A DNA stretch of 64,000 nt from Lineus longissimus (GCF_910592395.1 NC_088308.1:8511001-8575000), one strand, 5' to 3'. Positions 42,441 through 55,669 are shown, counted from the stretch's first letter. A program made the numbers and translations. The notes: generated by a model from the sequence alone, not told the origin.

Positions 42441-43538
42441 TCACCGTAACCCACTTGGTCTATGAAGTTTAAAGGGTTTTAGTCCGTGCGTCTCATATGT
42501 CACAAATGTTCCAAGACGTCCACTGGCAATCAACGCCAAGCCATCTTGAACTTTGCTCAGAACACTAACCGATATTTCCTCATCGTGCCAAATGTTATGT
42601 AATCGTGGTATTCCAACAGATATAACCACTAATGTTGTCTTCCTCAGGCGACAAATTGACAAGAGGCTTCTGCCATTCCACTCGATGTCACGATTAATAC
42701 CCCAAACTGGAGATGTCAGCTCTGGTAGCCATATCATCCCTCGAACTACCAAACTCTCTTTGTAATTGCTCCTCCTTGTAAACAGAAGTATACATTTCAC
42801 ATTCCTAACAATAATGTCATCAGTACTGGTAATGTGAAGAGTGAAATAATGACTTGTCCTTGATTTCTGATCTGTATTGAACACTTTCAACTCGGTTCCG
42901 TTTTGCATCAAATGGTCAAATGTATTTACTCTGTCATGACTTTGTTTTATTAAAACGATGTTGTAACGTCCGAATGCCAAAAGCTTCTTCCTATTTCGCC
43001 ATATGTGGTACATCACAAATGCTTCTTTTGCAGTGCCCTTGACTGTTATTTCATTTAAACAAAGCAGCTCGTCATCTTTTCGTGGCAATTCTAAGGTATA
43101 TGAGCCAGCGTTATGCCCATTTTTAGCATTTATGATGCGGCTCTTTTTCGATCTTAATTTAAATACCGCTAAATTTCCAAGAAGGAATTTAACCTTATCG
43201 TGTGCAAAATGTCCTGTGATGAACAGCAGCTTCCTCTTATGATAATAACGTCTTCTACGGAAAATATAGACCACACTTCTTCGATGTCTCATTTCTACCA
43301 CGTAAAAATTTGAAAATTCATCAAAACAGGCCACGAAGCCGTTGAAGACACCTTTCCCGGGAGATGACATCCAGAAACGCGATGAAAGGGAAAACGTTTT
43401 GTATTGATGATTCATCTGACGCTTTCCCTTGAAACAGTATCCATTGAAGAGATAATAAATGATCGAGTATATTGGAAACGTCCAACTAAGATTTAACAAG
43501 ATTATGAGGTCAGTGTCATAAGCCAGCAATTCATTCAA
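42441..43538 (-). CDS. G4 Ig-like repeat open frame (365 codons)
   Basis: Near-identical to G1 (866-1963). Differences seen are GFVAC for GFEAC and RKDDE for RKEDE. Three Ig-like repeats; the first ends at HNAGSYTLEL and the second at SHYFTLHI. PAN-like exon at 44628-44972. Confidence 0.45.
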   Translation of the reverse strand: MNELLAYDTDLIILLNLSWTFPIYSIIYYLFNGYCFKGKRQMNHQYKTFSLSSRFWMSSPGKGVFNGFVACFDEFSNFYVVEMRHRRSVVYIFRRRRYYHKRKLLFITGHFAHDKVKFLLGNLAVFKLRSKKSRIINAKNGHNAGSYTLELPRKDDELLCLNEITVKGTAKEAFVMYHIWRNRKKLLAFGRYNIVLIKQSHDRVNTFDHLMQNGTELKVFNTDQKSRTSHYFTLHITSTDDIIVRNVKCILLFTRRSNYKESLVVRGMIWLPELTSPVWGINRDIEWNGRSLLSICRLRKTTLVVISVGIPRLHNIWHDEEISVSVLSKVQDGLALIASGRLGTFVTYETHGLKPFKLHRPSGLR

Positions 43539-44017
43539 ACCTGTTTTAACACATTTTATCAGTACATGGTGTCAATTTTCTACAAATTTTTCATAAAAAA
43601 ATAATTACATTTGGCCTTAAAGGAATTGGAGGTATTGGTTGTCTCACCAAAACCGCGAGGGTGGAGTTAAAATGTAGACTAAAACCGAGGTGTAGCCGAG
43701 GATTTTGCAAGCATTTTTACTCAACCGGCGCGGATTTGGTGAGACAATCGATACCGACAGAAAGGCATCAATTTCTATTCTCAAACATCTCAAATTAAAT
43801 AGCGCATAATGTGGTTTTAGATGCTTCTTGAATGCTTCCATATTTTGCACCAACCCAATTCGTATTGGTAACCTTTACACTGTAAAGTGCGGTTCATTCT
43901 AAATTCAGGTGTTTTAGAATACTTAGCATGAACCGTGATAACCTCTATAGTCTGTATAGGGTCTGACGTTTTAGGGTTCATATTTGCCCCTTATAAAAAA
44001 AGTGAATTTAGACCCGA

Positions 44018-44369
44018 TGTAAAAGGAATGGACATCCTAGGAATGCAGGACCTTACAATAGCTGTGTATTGTCAACGGATGTGGTAAATGGTTTTGTTAG
44101 GGTAAGCTACATAATCTTCAACAAAGGAACTCGGCGACTCTATTCACTTTAACAAAAGGACCGGACTTAGATTCCTTTTACACGTAAAAGAAATGCAAGT
44201 CCCCCCGGAATCTGAGTCCGGTCCTTTTGTTATTAAAGTGAATAGAGTCGCCGAGTTCCTTTGTTGAGGATTATGTAACTAACCTTAACCAAACCATTAA
44301 CCACATTCGTTGACAATACACAGCTATTGTATGAGGTCCTGCATTCCTAGGATGTCCATTCGTTTTACA
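44018..44369. mobile_element. Foldback CCGG-target MITE (G4 copy)
   Basis: 352 bp, the partner of 2444-2795, with the same ccga and ccgg flanks. Confidence 0.7.
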
Positions 44370-44627
44370 CCGGGAGTTGATTTTAAGGCCATGGCTGGGT
44401 GCACAGTTAATTGCGCCCTCCAAGAAATTCATTTCATGAACCACATAATGACCTTTATCGGGTGTCCAATGAAAATTTTACGTGAATGCAACCAAACCTA
44501 TTGTTTTACAGTGGCGAAGAGGGCGACGCTCTGGCATTCTGCTCTTCTGCAGTCTCACATGAAGTATCTAGTTGGCTCTATCTTTCTGGGACCTCTCACT
44601 GTAGCCAATTAGCCAAAAAGTATTTAC

Positions 44628-44972
44628 CTTTTTTCTCATGATTTTAGTAATTAAACCATTCGTAAACTTCAACTGACAACACCGACCCAGAAAGAAGCAA
44701 GTGTTAGTTTTGCCTTGCTTCTTAAAACTGAACCCGGCTACTAGATCGTGATGTGAGCAGCTTATAGAGCAGTGTAGTCGTGACCTCGGGTCTAACCAGA
44801 CACTGTTTTGTTGGTATATAAATCCGATCTCAGCGTCATTTGAAAGTGGCGCAAATATCACAGCGAAGTCCGTACTTCTTATTGAGCTTATGAGGCACAT
44901 AATTGCCGTGATGAAAAATAAATCAAATCTTCGCAATACTGGAAGTTCAGTTGACAATGAATCGCTCATCAT
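44628..44972 (-). CDS. G4 first exon: signal peptide plus PAN-like motif
   Basis: 115 codons, MMSDSLSTELP to AAG|GTAAAT, phase 0. Apart from the start (MMSDS here, IMIDS in G1) it encodes the same residues as 3054-3395. TATAAA at 45038-45043. Confidence 0.5.
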
Positions 44973-45327
44973 TTTGTTGGTGTTTTCCACTTCTAGTAGT
45001 TGAGCTGATGCAAGGACCTGCGAAACTTCAAGGAGCATTTATAGCGAAGCTTCTAAAACCATTGGTCGATCGAATTCGAAAAGTGTCAAAATCGCCAGAC
45101 TAAAGCAGAAAATCAATATTTTTTTGAATTATTTTGATAGTCCTGTGCGCCTTGTACTTGCTGTGAGACGATATTGTCCAATCTATCTTTTTCGTCACTC
45201 TGGACCATTGATATTTTATTGATTCAAACCAGAAACTCATTAAATTTATCTTGCTTCACCGTAGAGAATTAAAGTTTGCATGCGCAATACTCAGGTCAAA
45301 TATACGGTTGGCCTGAGTTAGGTTATT

Positions 45328-45456
45328 AGTGAGTTTCCGCATTGCTCACGAACAACGATTACGATTACGATTTCTTTGTGATTGAACAGATTACATGCAC
45401 TCATACAAAGAATTCGTAATCGTAATCGTTGTTCGTGAGCAATGCGGAAACTCACT
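45328..45456. mobile_element. 129-bp palindromic MITE (G4 copy)
   Basis: Partner of 3754-3882, with the same ATT duplication. It was inherited through the segmental duplication rather than inserted twice. Confidence 0.75.
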
Positions 45457-46127
45457 ATTGTTTGTGCCGCTCCCATCTTGATATATCCAAATATGGTTGG
45501 AAACTCTTGAAACCATATACTTGGTGTCCATGCGGATATTTCGTTTCTTACCATTGTATATAAGATGTATAAAACAGTTCTTACTATTAACGTCCTAAAT
45601 ATCATTCATTGTTTTTGTTTAAATCGTATTCCTTTGCTCCTGCCAATAATCCTTTGAACTATATCACAACATAGCAAGAATCAGCTGTTGCTGCAATCTC
45701 AAGGCATATCATTGAACTTCAACTCTAAACGTTGCTCGAGTGTTACGAAGTCTCAGGTCCTTATCTCTCCCATTCAATCATACGGAACATCATGTACGTC
45801 CCCTCCCAGTAATAGATTGATGAGCACTATTTTTTTTAAATTACAATTCTTTTACACGTACAAACTTTTGCGTCAATGTTGGTTGAAAAATCAACTTTTC
45901 TGATGATTGTATATTTATATTTGTTTACAGCCACCCTTGAAAGGAGGGAACTTACAATCGACCCCGCCTACAGTCACTTTGACAAAAATGAAATCAAAAC
46001 AGGCGAGGTTGACCAAATGTCGTGACGAAAAGAATACAAGCGACTAATAGTAGCCTACTTCGACGACTCGCCACTGATCTTCATGTTGATAGCTGCTATA
46101 GGGCTCCCTCCAACGTCCTAAGGTAAG
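45457..46127. other. 5' flank of G4
   Basis: Matches 3883-4553. No supported gene. Confidence 0.5.
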
Positions 46128-46254
46128 GGCACCTAGTTTTACTGTTATTTGGACCATATGTTTTATTTGTATTTTCATCACTGTTGTTTTACTATGTATA
46201 TAATTTTATGTTGGTGCTCAATAAATTTTTTGAAATTGAAATTGAAATTGAAAT
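46128..46254 (+). mobile_element. LINE 3' tail (second copy)
   Basis: Partner of 4554-4680 with the same GAAATT tail. Confidence 0.5.
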
Positions 46255-46700
46255 ACGTCGACCAACTCAGGATATGAAAGAAATAAGTCCACCAACTCAA
46301 GATAGGTAAGAAAAACGTCTACCAACTCAAGATAGGTAAGAAATACTTCTACCAACTCAAGAGAGGTGAGAAATACGTCTACCAACTCAAGATAGGTAAG
46401 AAATACGTCTACCAACTCAAGATAGGTAAGAAATACGTCTACCAATTGAAGATATGTAAGAAATACATCCACCAACTCAAGATAGGTAAGAAATACGTCC
46501 ACTAACTCAAGCTAGGTAAGAAATACGTCCACCAACTCAAGATAGATAAGAAATACGTCAACCAACTCAAGATAGGTAAAAATACGTCCTCCAACTCAAG
46601 ATAGGTAAGAAATACGTCTCCAAACTCAAGATAGGTCAGAAATACGTAAACAAACTCAAGCTTGTAGAGATATAAGGGTAAGAAATACGTCCACTAACTT
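46255..46700. repeat. 30-bp minisatellite, uninterrupted
   Basis: About fourteen units. TACGT at 46554-46558 is the undisturbed target of the BEL/Pao insertion seen at 4980-13261. Confidence 0.9.
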
Positions 46701-46746
46701 CAGATTCTTTTAGGAATGTTCATGCTGTAGTTAAAAATCTTGTATG

Positions 46747-46861
46747 CATCGCCGTTTATCTTGAAGTTAGGATTGGGGGTAATAACTCATTGATCCTGGT
46801 AAGTATGCATCGCCGTTTATCTTGAGTTAGGATTGGGGGTAATGACTCTTTCATCCTTATG
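46747..46861. repeat. 60-bp satellite, two units
   Basis: Partner of 13449-13563. Confidence 0.85.
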
Positions 46862-47861
46862 CAGCAGTCAATGTGAACTCTGTACCCCCCCCCCCCCCCT
46901 GTTCAGGCAATCGACACTTCATCACCATATCACAGGACTATGTACGTCCAGGATTCGACAATATATCCCACAACGTGTCCCGATCATTCACCAGGAAACC
47001 ACCTAGCTCCAATTCTGTGGTACAGGGTTCGACTCCATAGCACTCCAGGAATTGTGATGAACGACAGGAATTCACTTCGATTCAAAGGATTATGTTCATC
47101 CAATCCATCACATTCTAAAACCAATAAAAACCATTACTTAAGCTTCAATTTATTCAAAACAACCTTTATTTTAAAAATATGAATCACTAATCACTAGTTC
47201 AACAAACACAGACGGTTGACAGCTGTGGCAGGTTACTTATGACACATACTGTAGTTCAAGTTTTTTAGTATGCACACTGTAGGCCTACATTCGCTACGCA
47301 TGATGTACTGGGCGTGTATACTAGTGTCTATACTAGTATAGTATGTAACATATTGCACACGACACGTGGCGCGGTATCCGGCCATTCCGCAGGACAATTG
47401 GATTGGGCTTTGTGAAACTGCGAAGTTCATCACTTGGACAGATAGAACTAAAAAATCAGTCGCTCTCCCGTGCAACAATAATGATAATAGTTACATACTT
47501 CTCTTTTTTTTTAACTTCCTGTAGCTGCCGATCGCGATCCATTTCCATTTCTGACATGTCGATGTCTGTCATGCTGCACGCAGAATGAACTGAGTGGGCC
47601 AGTATTTTTCGGGCGCCGTTTCGGGCTCCCCGTTTCGTACTTCGCCAAAATATCGATACAAATTCCTACGATCGCCAGAAAATCGCCGGTCGTACTAATC
47701 CGGTAACCTCAAGGCATCGACGATTTATCATCATATCGTTTTTGACTGAGCGCCAGAAAATAGTCGGTATGAATTATTCTAATACACCGGACATCGCCGT
47801 CAGTTCGGCGACGATGTTGCGTCGATGTCTGAACAAGGGGGTACAGAGTTAGCATTGACTG
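46862..47861. other. Spacer between satellite blocks
   Basis: Partner of 13564-14573, with a longer C run (about 46886-46899). Frames at 46940 and 47233-47588 show no domain. Confidence 0.5.
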
Positions 47862-48152
47862 CTGCGTTCATCTTGAGTTAGGATTGGGGGTGGTTAACTC
47901 ATTGATCCTGGTAAGTATGCATCGCCGTTTATCTCGAGTTAGAATTGGGGGTAATAACTCATTGATCTTTGTAAGTATGCACCGCCGTTCATCTTGAGTT
48001 AGGATTGGGGGTAATAACTCATTGATCTTTGTAAGTATGCACCGCCGTTCATCTTGAGTTAGGATTTGGGGTAATAACCCATTGATCTTTGTAAGTATGC
48101 ACCGCCGTTTATCTTGAGTTAGGATTGGGGGTGATAACTCATTGATCATGGT
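47862..48152. repeat. 60-bp satellite, five units
   Basis: Expanded relative to the three units at 14574-14745. Confidence 0.85.
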
Positions 48153-48413
48153 AACGACGAAGCATGTTGTCTTGATATTTATAAAAATTCTACTACAACT
48201 ATATGAATAGAATATGGGCTGCATTTTAGTGACATTTTACTCCATTTTCGACGAGCATCCAAGAAATCCCATACGTCTGTACACCGGCAATAATATGGTT
48301 CACTTGATTAGATAAGAAACTGCATGAGACGCTGACCCGAGTCACCAGATCGCACGAGATGATTTTCTCTGACCTGAAGACTATTTTTGTCTGTCTGTCT
48401 GTCTGTCTTTTAC

Positions 48414-48608
48414 ATGGACTAAATGCACTTTGGGTATAATGATAAATCTTGACATCACCATTTTTGCGGTTTTCAATCGATACGCCGGAGACTAACGTGA
48501 ATATGTGCCTTTGGAGTTTCGATGAGATCACTTCATCCTCAGGACATCTGTATGTGTTGATCTGACGGTCGATATCCTGACGACCTCGTCGTATCTCGCA
48601 ACTTCGAA
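48414..48608 (-). CDS. Candidate 195-nt phase 1-1 exon (G5 region)
   Basis: Partner of 14992-15186 with the same AG and GT edges. The product is unknown. Confidence 0.3.
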
Positions 48609-49776
48609 CTGCAACATTGACGCCGGTACAGGAATATTTGTTTTTGTTTTAACACTGAATGCTACAGCATTTCAATCGTTGCAATGGAGTATCAAGGTGT
48701 TTTGTTTAGCAGATTGCACATATACATTTTAACTGAATGGGATACATAAAGATCCCTATGTGTAATATTTATTGTCGCGAACACGAATAGATTTCATAGA
48801 ATATATATATATAAAATCGTAGGGTTGTCCTGAAAGTGCATGATATATTGATTTTCGTTTAATCGGTATCGACATGATCGATCTTGGAATATCGCATTAG
48901 AAAAATGTAGCAGTGATCTGGCTGTGAACAAAACTCTTGTCCAAGATTGCAAACGATTTATTCAAGACTTTCACTAAAAGCGCATTTTTGTCTTGGATGA
49001 ATGACTGAAAAAGTACTCTCATGTTTTGGAGAATGAAAGTGTAATCAAACACGTGACAAATTCGATTTTGATCACTACGCACATCTCAAGAAAGATAGTT
49101 ATATATTTATGTATATCCGAATTCAATTTGTTTCCCCGAGGTCTTTTTCAATACCTGTGGCAGTTGTGCATTTCCACTGAATAGGTTCCTACCTTTGTTG
49201 TTCGATGGGGACCAACTACCTAAAAGGACAAACTATTTACATTACCGATAGAAGGCAAGCGTAGAGTATGTTTTCCCATTACAACACGTTAACTTCCAGT
49301 GTCGACTGACAATCATTTCATAGCTGTGATTTATTAGGTAGTTGTTTCAAGCGGGGAGGCAGATTTTGGATTCAAGACGCTGGAAACGAGATATTGCATC
49401 AATTGACGGCACCACCACGATTTTATTAATCTCCTCTCCAGTCAAAAGTCCCATTACCACGGTGCAAATAGGTGAATAGTTTGGTTACCTCATCAACCGC
49501 TAACTTCAAACGAAGAATCAACCAAAGTTGCTTACAAGTTCATAGCTTTGACTTAATTAACTTGCATTGTAACAGGAAGCAACCATCCCTGGAATGAAAA
49601 AGATACGTTGAAACAAAATTGAAATATTCCTTTTCAAGCCATCGTTTGTAAAGACCCGATTGCCATATTATGGGGTCAAAGGTGGCCCGCAGAAGCCACA
49701 TCGAAATGACGGAACGGGCCGAACGCGATATCTTCAGAGGTCAGTGACGTATCAAACCATATCGAAGCCGGTTTAG
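48609..49776. other. Unit spacer, G5 region
   Basis: Matches 15187-16354. No intact gene. Confidence 0.5.
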
Positions 49777-50223
49777 CTAACCCGCCTCGTGTAAATACGA
49801 TTTCATTCCACTACACGACACTAGAGATGTCAGGTCTGGTAACCATATCATCTCTCGAACTACCAAACTCTCTTCGTAATTGCTCCTCCTTGTAGACACA
49901 AGTAAGTATACAAATAACATATCAGCAGTACCGATAATGTGAACGGCGAAATAAGAGTTTTTCCATTTCTTTTGATCAGTATTGAGCACTTTCAACTCTG
50001 CTCTGTTTTGCATCAAATGGTCAAATGTAATTATTTTGTCATGACTGTGGTTTATCATAACCATGTTGTAACGTCCGAATACCAAAAGCTTTCTCCTATT
50101 TCGCCAAATGTAGTCCATTACAAATGCCTCCTTTGCATTGTCTTTGACAGTAATTTCATTTAAACAAAGCAACTCGTCGTCATTTTGTGGCAATTCTAGA
50201 AAATACGAGCCAGTGTCACACAT
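49777..50223 (-). pseudogene. Decayed Ig-like block (G5 region)
   Basis: Partner of 16355-16801. Differences include MDYIWRNR in place of MYYIRRNR. Confidence 0.6.
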
Positions 50224-51366
50224 TTACGATGCGACACTTTTTCGATCTGCATTCGAATACCACCAAATTTAAACTAACCGTACCCAACAGGTCCTGTGAT
50301 GAACAGCAGTTTCCTCTCATGATAATAACGTCTTCTGCGGAAAATATAGACCACATTTCGTCTATGTATCATTTCTACTGCGTAAAAATTTGAAAATTAT
50401 TCATCAAAACCGGCCGCGAAGCCGTTGAAGACACATTTCCCGGGCGATGACATCAAGAAACGCGATGAAAGGGAAAATGATTTGTATTGATTATTCATCT
50501 GTCGCTTTCCCTTGAAATAGTATCCATTGAAGAGATAGTAAATGATCGAGTATATTGGAAACGTTCAACTAAGATTAAACAAGATTATGTGGTCAGTGTA
50601 ATAAACCAGCAATTTATTCTAACCTGTTTCAAGCCATTTTAACAATACAAGGTATCACTTTTTCAACAAATTTTCCATTATAGAATAATTACATTTGGCC
50701 TTAAAAAGGAATTGATACCAAACTGGAGGTATTGGTTGTCTCACCAAAACCGCGTGGGTGGTCAACTTGACCAACCTTTATTGCAGTATCTTACTGTGAC
50801 ATAGGAGGTTCATTTTAAGTAATTATGATCAGATGGATCTACATGTATTTTGAATTATAAATGTCGGTACATTTTACTTGACATTAATGATAATACGCAA
50901 TTCTAGTTTCACCATTGTCATACAACGTTGGTATTGGGGACCAATTTAGATATAGTAGCAGATATTTGAGCTTGAGACAGTTCCTACCACAGCCACATTA
51001 TGATGGTGATTTGAGAAAAGGTTTTTCTGTTTTCGAAAACTTTATTGAAAAGTGAATAATTCAAAAACTTGCAATACGTCAATTAAGATTATTACTAACT
51101 GGTAGGCATGTGTAGAGAACCGTGAGAAAAGCTTAAGAGATTATTAGGTTTAGACATAATTTCATATGGAATATTACAACCATCTATGATGTATTTTGTA
51201 TTGATATTCTCATCTTTATCAATATTTATGCTAAGTTTCCGTACATTCAGCTTAATCGACATGCCGATGGTTGGTCTCATTAGCATTAATGTGTCATGGC
51301 ACGGATGTAATGCTCTCCATCCATGTTCATGGCGATTGATTGGCTGTGAAATGAAGTAGAGCAATG
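50224..51366. other. Unit spacer, G5 region
   Basis: Matches 16802-17944. No gene is seen. Confidence 0.5.
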
Positions 51367-51942
51367 TCACCGTAACCCACTCGGTCTATGAATTTTAAAG
51401 GGTTTTTGCCCGTGCCACTCATATGTCACAAATGTTCCATCACGTCCACTGGCAATCAAATCCAAGCCATCTTCAACTTTGCTGAGAACACTAACCGATA
51501 TTTCCTCATCGTGCCAAATATTATGCAATCGTGGTATTCTAACAGATATAACCACTAATGTTGTCTTCCTCAGGCGACAAATTAATAATAAGCTTCTTCC
51601 ATTCCACTCGGTGTCACGAAAAATATGCAAAACAGGAGATGTTAGCTCTGGTAGCCATATCATCCCTCCAACTACCAAACTCTCTTTGTAATTGCTCCTC
51701 CTTGTAAACAGAAGTATACATTTTACATTCCTAACAATAATATCATCATTATTGGTAATGTGGAGAGTGAAATAATGACCTGTCCTTGGTTTCTGATCTG
51801 TATTGAGCACTTTCAACTCTGTTCCGTTTTGCATCAAATGGTCAAATGTGTTTACTTTGTCATGACCGTGTTTTATTATAACGATGTTGTAACGTCCGAA
51901 TACCAGAAGCTTCTTCCTATTTCGCCGTATGTGGTACATCAC
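51367..51942 (-). pseudogene. Truncated Ig-like block (191 codons), G5
   Basis: Repeats 2 and 3 only, with the same CATCACAG|AAAGATTAATTC junction as 29153-29728. Its C-terminal half is identical to that of the full G2 frame. Confidence 0.55.
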
Positions 51943-52304
51943 AGAAAGATTAATTCAAAAACTTGCAACATGTCAATTAAGTTTATTACTGACAGGTAGG
52001 CAAGTGAAGAGAACCGTGAGAAAAGCTTAAGAGATTATTAGGTTTAGACATGATTTCATATGAAATTTTACAAATATCTATCATGTATTTTGTATTGATA
52101 TTCTCATCTTGATTAATGTTTCTGCTAAGTTTCCGCACATTCAGCTATAAAATCGGCATGCCCAATTTATTGAGGTTAATATTTGATTGAAAAAACAGGC
52201 CTAATTGGTTGGCCTCATTTGCATTAATGTGTCATTGCACGGATGTAATGCTCTCTATCAATGTTCATGGTAATTCATTGGCTGTGAAATGAAGCAGAGC
52301 AATG

Positions 52305-53279
52305 TCACCGTAACCCACTCGGTCTATGAATTTTAAAGGGTTTTTGCCCCTGCCACTCATATGTCACAAATGTTCCATCACGTCCACTGGCAATCAAACC
52401 CAAGCCATCTTCAACTTTGCTCAGAACGCTAACCGATATTTCATCATCGTGCCAAGTATTATGGAATCGTGGTATTCCAACAGATATAACAATAAATGTT
52501 GTCTTCCTCAGGCGACAAATTAACAATAAGCTTCTACCATTCCACTCGGTGTCACGACAAATATGCAAAACAGGAGATGTTAGCTCTGGTAGCCACATCA
52601 TCCCTCCAACTACCAAACTCTCTTTGTAATTGCTCCTCCTTGTAAACAGAAGTATACATTTCACATTCCTAACAATAATATCATCATTATTGGTAATGTG
52701 GAGAATAAAATAATGACTTGTCCTTGGTTTCTGATCTGTATTGAACACTTTCATCTCTGTTCCGTTTTGCATCAAATGGTCAAATGTGTTTACTTTGTCA
52801 TGACTGTGTTTTATTATAACGATGTTGTAACGTCCGAATACCAGAAGCTTCTTCCTATTTCGCCGTATGTGGTACATCACAAATGCCTCTTTTGCAGTGC
52901 CCTTGACTGTTATTTCATTTAAACAAAGCAACTCGTCATCTTTTCGTGGCAGTTCTAAGGTATAAGAGCCAGCATAATGACCATTATTAGCATTTACGAT
53001 GCGGGTCGTTTTTGATCTGCATGTAAATACCGCTAAATTTCCAAGAAGGAATTTAACCTTATCGTGCGCAAAGGGTCCTGTGATGAACAGCAGCTTCCTC
53101 TCATGATAATAACGTCTTCTATGGAAAATATAGACCACACTTCTCCTATGTCGCATTTCTACCACGTAAACATTTGAAAATTCATCAAAACAGGCCTCGA
53201 AGCCGTTGAAAACACCTTTCCCGGGAGATGACATCCAGAAACGCGATGAAAGGGAAAACGTTTCGTATCGATTATTCAT
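52305..53279 (-). CDS. G5 Ig-like repeat open frame (324 codons)
   Basis: Full three-repeat frame with AGSYTLEL, SHYFILHI and DGTFVTYEW. Distinct changes include NVYVVEM, FTCRSK and MMWLPEL. PAN-like exon at 54493-54836. Confidence 0.45.
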   Translation of the reverse strand: MNNRYETFSLSSRFWMSSPGKGVFNGFEACFDEFSNVYVVEMRHRRSVVYIFHRRRYYHERKLLFITGPFAHDKVKFLLGNLAVFTCRSKTTRIVNANNGHYAGSYTLELPRKDDELLCLNEITVKGTAKEAFVMYHIRRNRKKLLVFGRYNIVIIKHSHDKVNTFDHLMQNGTEMKVFNTDQKPRTSHYFILHITNNDDIIVRNVKCILLFTRRSNYKESLVVGGMMWLPELTSPVLHICRDTEWNGRSLLLICRLRKTTFIVISVGIPRFHNTWHDDEISVSVLSKVEDGLGLIASGRDGTFVTYEWQGQKPFKIHRPSGLR

Positions 53280-53878
53280 CTGTCGCTTTCCCTTGAAACA
53301 GTATCAATTGAATAGATAGTTGATGATCGAGTATATTGGAAACGTCCAACTAAGATTGAACAAGATTATGTGCTCAGTGTAATAAACCATCAATTCATTC
53401 TAACCTGTTTCAACACATTTTATCAATACATGGTTTCAATTTTCTACCAATTTTTCATTATAGAATAATTACATTTGGCCTTAAAAGGAATTGAAGGTAT
53501 TGGTTGTCTTACCAAAACCGCGAGGGAGGAGTTAAAATGCAGATCAAAACCGAGGTGTAGCCGAGGACTTTGCACGCATTTTAACTCAACCGGCGCGGAT
53601 TTGGTGAGACAATCAATACCGACAGAAAGGCATCAATTTCTATTCTAAAACATCTCAAATTGAACAGCGAATAATGCGGTTTTAAATGCTTCTTGAATGC
53701 TTCCATATTTTGCACCAACCCAAGCGGTATTGGTAACCTTTACACTGTAAAGTGAGGTTCATCTAAATTCAGGTGTTTTAGAATACTTAACATGAACCGT
53801 GATAACCTCAGTGTGTATAGGGTCTGACGTTTTAGGGTTCATATTTGTCCCTTTTAAAAAAAGAGAATTTAGACGCGG

Positions 53879-54233
53879 TGTAAAAGGAATGGACGTCCTA
53901 GGAATGCAGGACCCCATACAATAGCTGTATACTTTCAACGGATGTGGTAAATGGTTTTGTTTAAGGTTAGCTACATAATCTTCAACAAAGGAACTGGGCG
54001 ACTCTATTCACTTTAACAAAAGGACCGGACTTAGATTCCTTTTACACGTAAAAGAAATGCAAGTCCCCCCGGAATCTGAGTCCGGTCCTTTTGTTATTAA
54101 AGTGAATCGAGTCGCCGAGTTCCTTTGTTGAAGAATATGTAACTAACCTTAACCAAACCATTAACCATATTCGTTGACAATACACAGCTATTGTATGGGG
54201 TCCTGCATTCCTAGGACGTCCATTCCTTTTACA
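53879..54233. mobile_element. Foldback CCGG-target MITE (G5 copy)
   Basis: 355 bp. Left flank gcgg, right flank ccgg. Confidence 0.7.
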
Positions 54234-54492
54234 CCGGGAGTTGACTTTAAGGCCATGGCTGGGTGCACAGTTAATTGCGCCCTCCAAGAAATTCATTTCA
54301 TGAACCACATAATGACTTTTGTCGGGTGTCCAATGAAAATTTTACTTGAATGCAACCAAACCTATTTTTTTACAGTGGCGAATGAGGGCGACGCTCTGGC
54401 ATTCTGCTCTTCTGCTGCCTCACATGAAGTATCTAGTTGGCTCTAGCTTTCTAGGAGCTCTCACTGTAACCAATTAGCTAAAAAGTATTTAC

Positions 54493-54836
54493 TTTTTTCT
54501 CATGATTTTAGTAATTAAACCATTCGTAAACTTCAACTGACAACACCGACCCAGAAAGAAGCAAGTGTTAGTTTTGCCTTGCTTCTTAAAACTGAACCCG
54601 GCTACTAGATCGTGATGTGAGCAGCTAATAGAGCAGTGTAGTCGTGACCTCGGGTCTAACCAGACACTGTTTTGTTGGTATATAAATCCGATCTCAGCGT
54701 CATTTGAAAGTGGCGCAAATATCACAGCGAAGTCCGTACTATTTATTGAGCTTATGAGGCACATAATTGCCGAGATGAAAAATAAATCAAATCTTCGCAA
54801 TACTAGAAGTTCAGTTGACAATGAATCGATCATCAT
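54493..54836 (-). CDS. G5 first exon: signal peptide plus PAN-like motif
   Basis: Same exon as G3, but six A before GTAAAT make it 344 nt, one base short, so the exit phase differs from G1, G3, G4 and G6, as in G2. The substitution ELLVLRRF is also seen. TATAAA at 54902-54907. Confidence 0.45.
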
Positions 54837-54907
54837 TTTGTTGGTGTTTTCCACTTCTAGTAGTTGAGCTGACGCAAGGACCTGCGAAACTTCAATGAGC
54901 ATTTATA

Positions 54908-55669
54908 GCGAAGCTTTTAAAACCATTGGTCGATCGAATTCGAAAAGAGTTAAAATCGCCAGACTAAAGCACAAATTAATATTTTTTGGAATTATTTTGA
55001 TAGTCATGTGCGCCTTGTACTTGCTGTGAGACGATATTGTCCAATCTATCTTTTTCGTCACTCTGGATCATTGATATGTTATTGATCTAAACCGAAAAAC
55101 TCATTAAATTTATTTTGCTTCACCGTAGAGAATTAAAGTTTGCAACTCAGGTTAAAAAGACGGTTGGCCTGAGTTAGGTTATTGTTTGTGCCGCTCCCAT
55201 CTTGATATATCCAAATATGGTTGGAAACTCTTCCATATACTTGGTGTCCATGCGGATATTTCGTTTCTTACTATTACAAAGATGTACAAAACAGTTCTTA
55301 CTAATAACGTCCTAAAAATCATTCATTGTTTTTGTTTAAATCGTATTCCTTTGCTAATGCCAATAATCCTTTGAACCATATCGCAACATAGCAAGAATCA
55401 GCTGTTGTCGCAATCTCAAGGCATATCATTGAGCATCAACTGTAAACGTTGCTCGAGTGTTACGAAGTTTCAGGTCCTTATCTCTCCCATTCAATCATAC
55501 GGTAAATCATGTACGCCCCTCCGAGTATAATAGATTGATGAGCACTATTTTTTTTCAATTGTCGTGACAAAAAGAGTACAAGCGACTAATAGTAGCCTAC
55601 TTCGACGACCCGCCACTGATCTTGGTGTTGATAGCTGCTATAGGGCTCCCTCAAACGTCCTAAGGTAAG
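54908..55669. other. 5' flank of G5
   Basis: No supported gene. It lacks the 129-bp MITE, the GCATGCGCAATACTCA segment is partly deleted near 55144, and it resembles the G3 flank. Confidence 0.5.
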
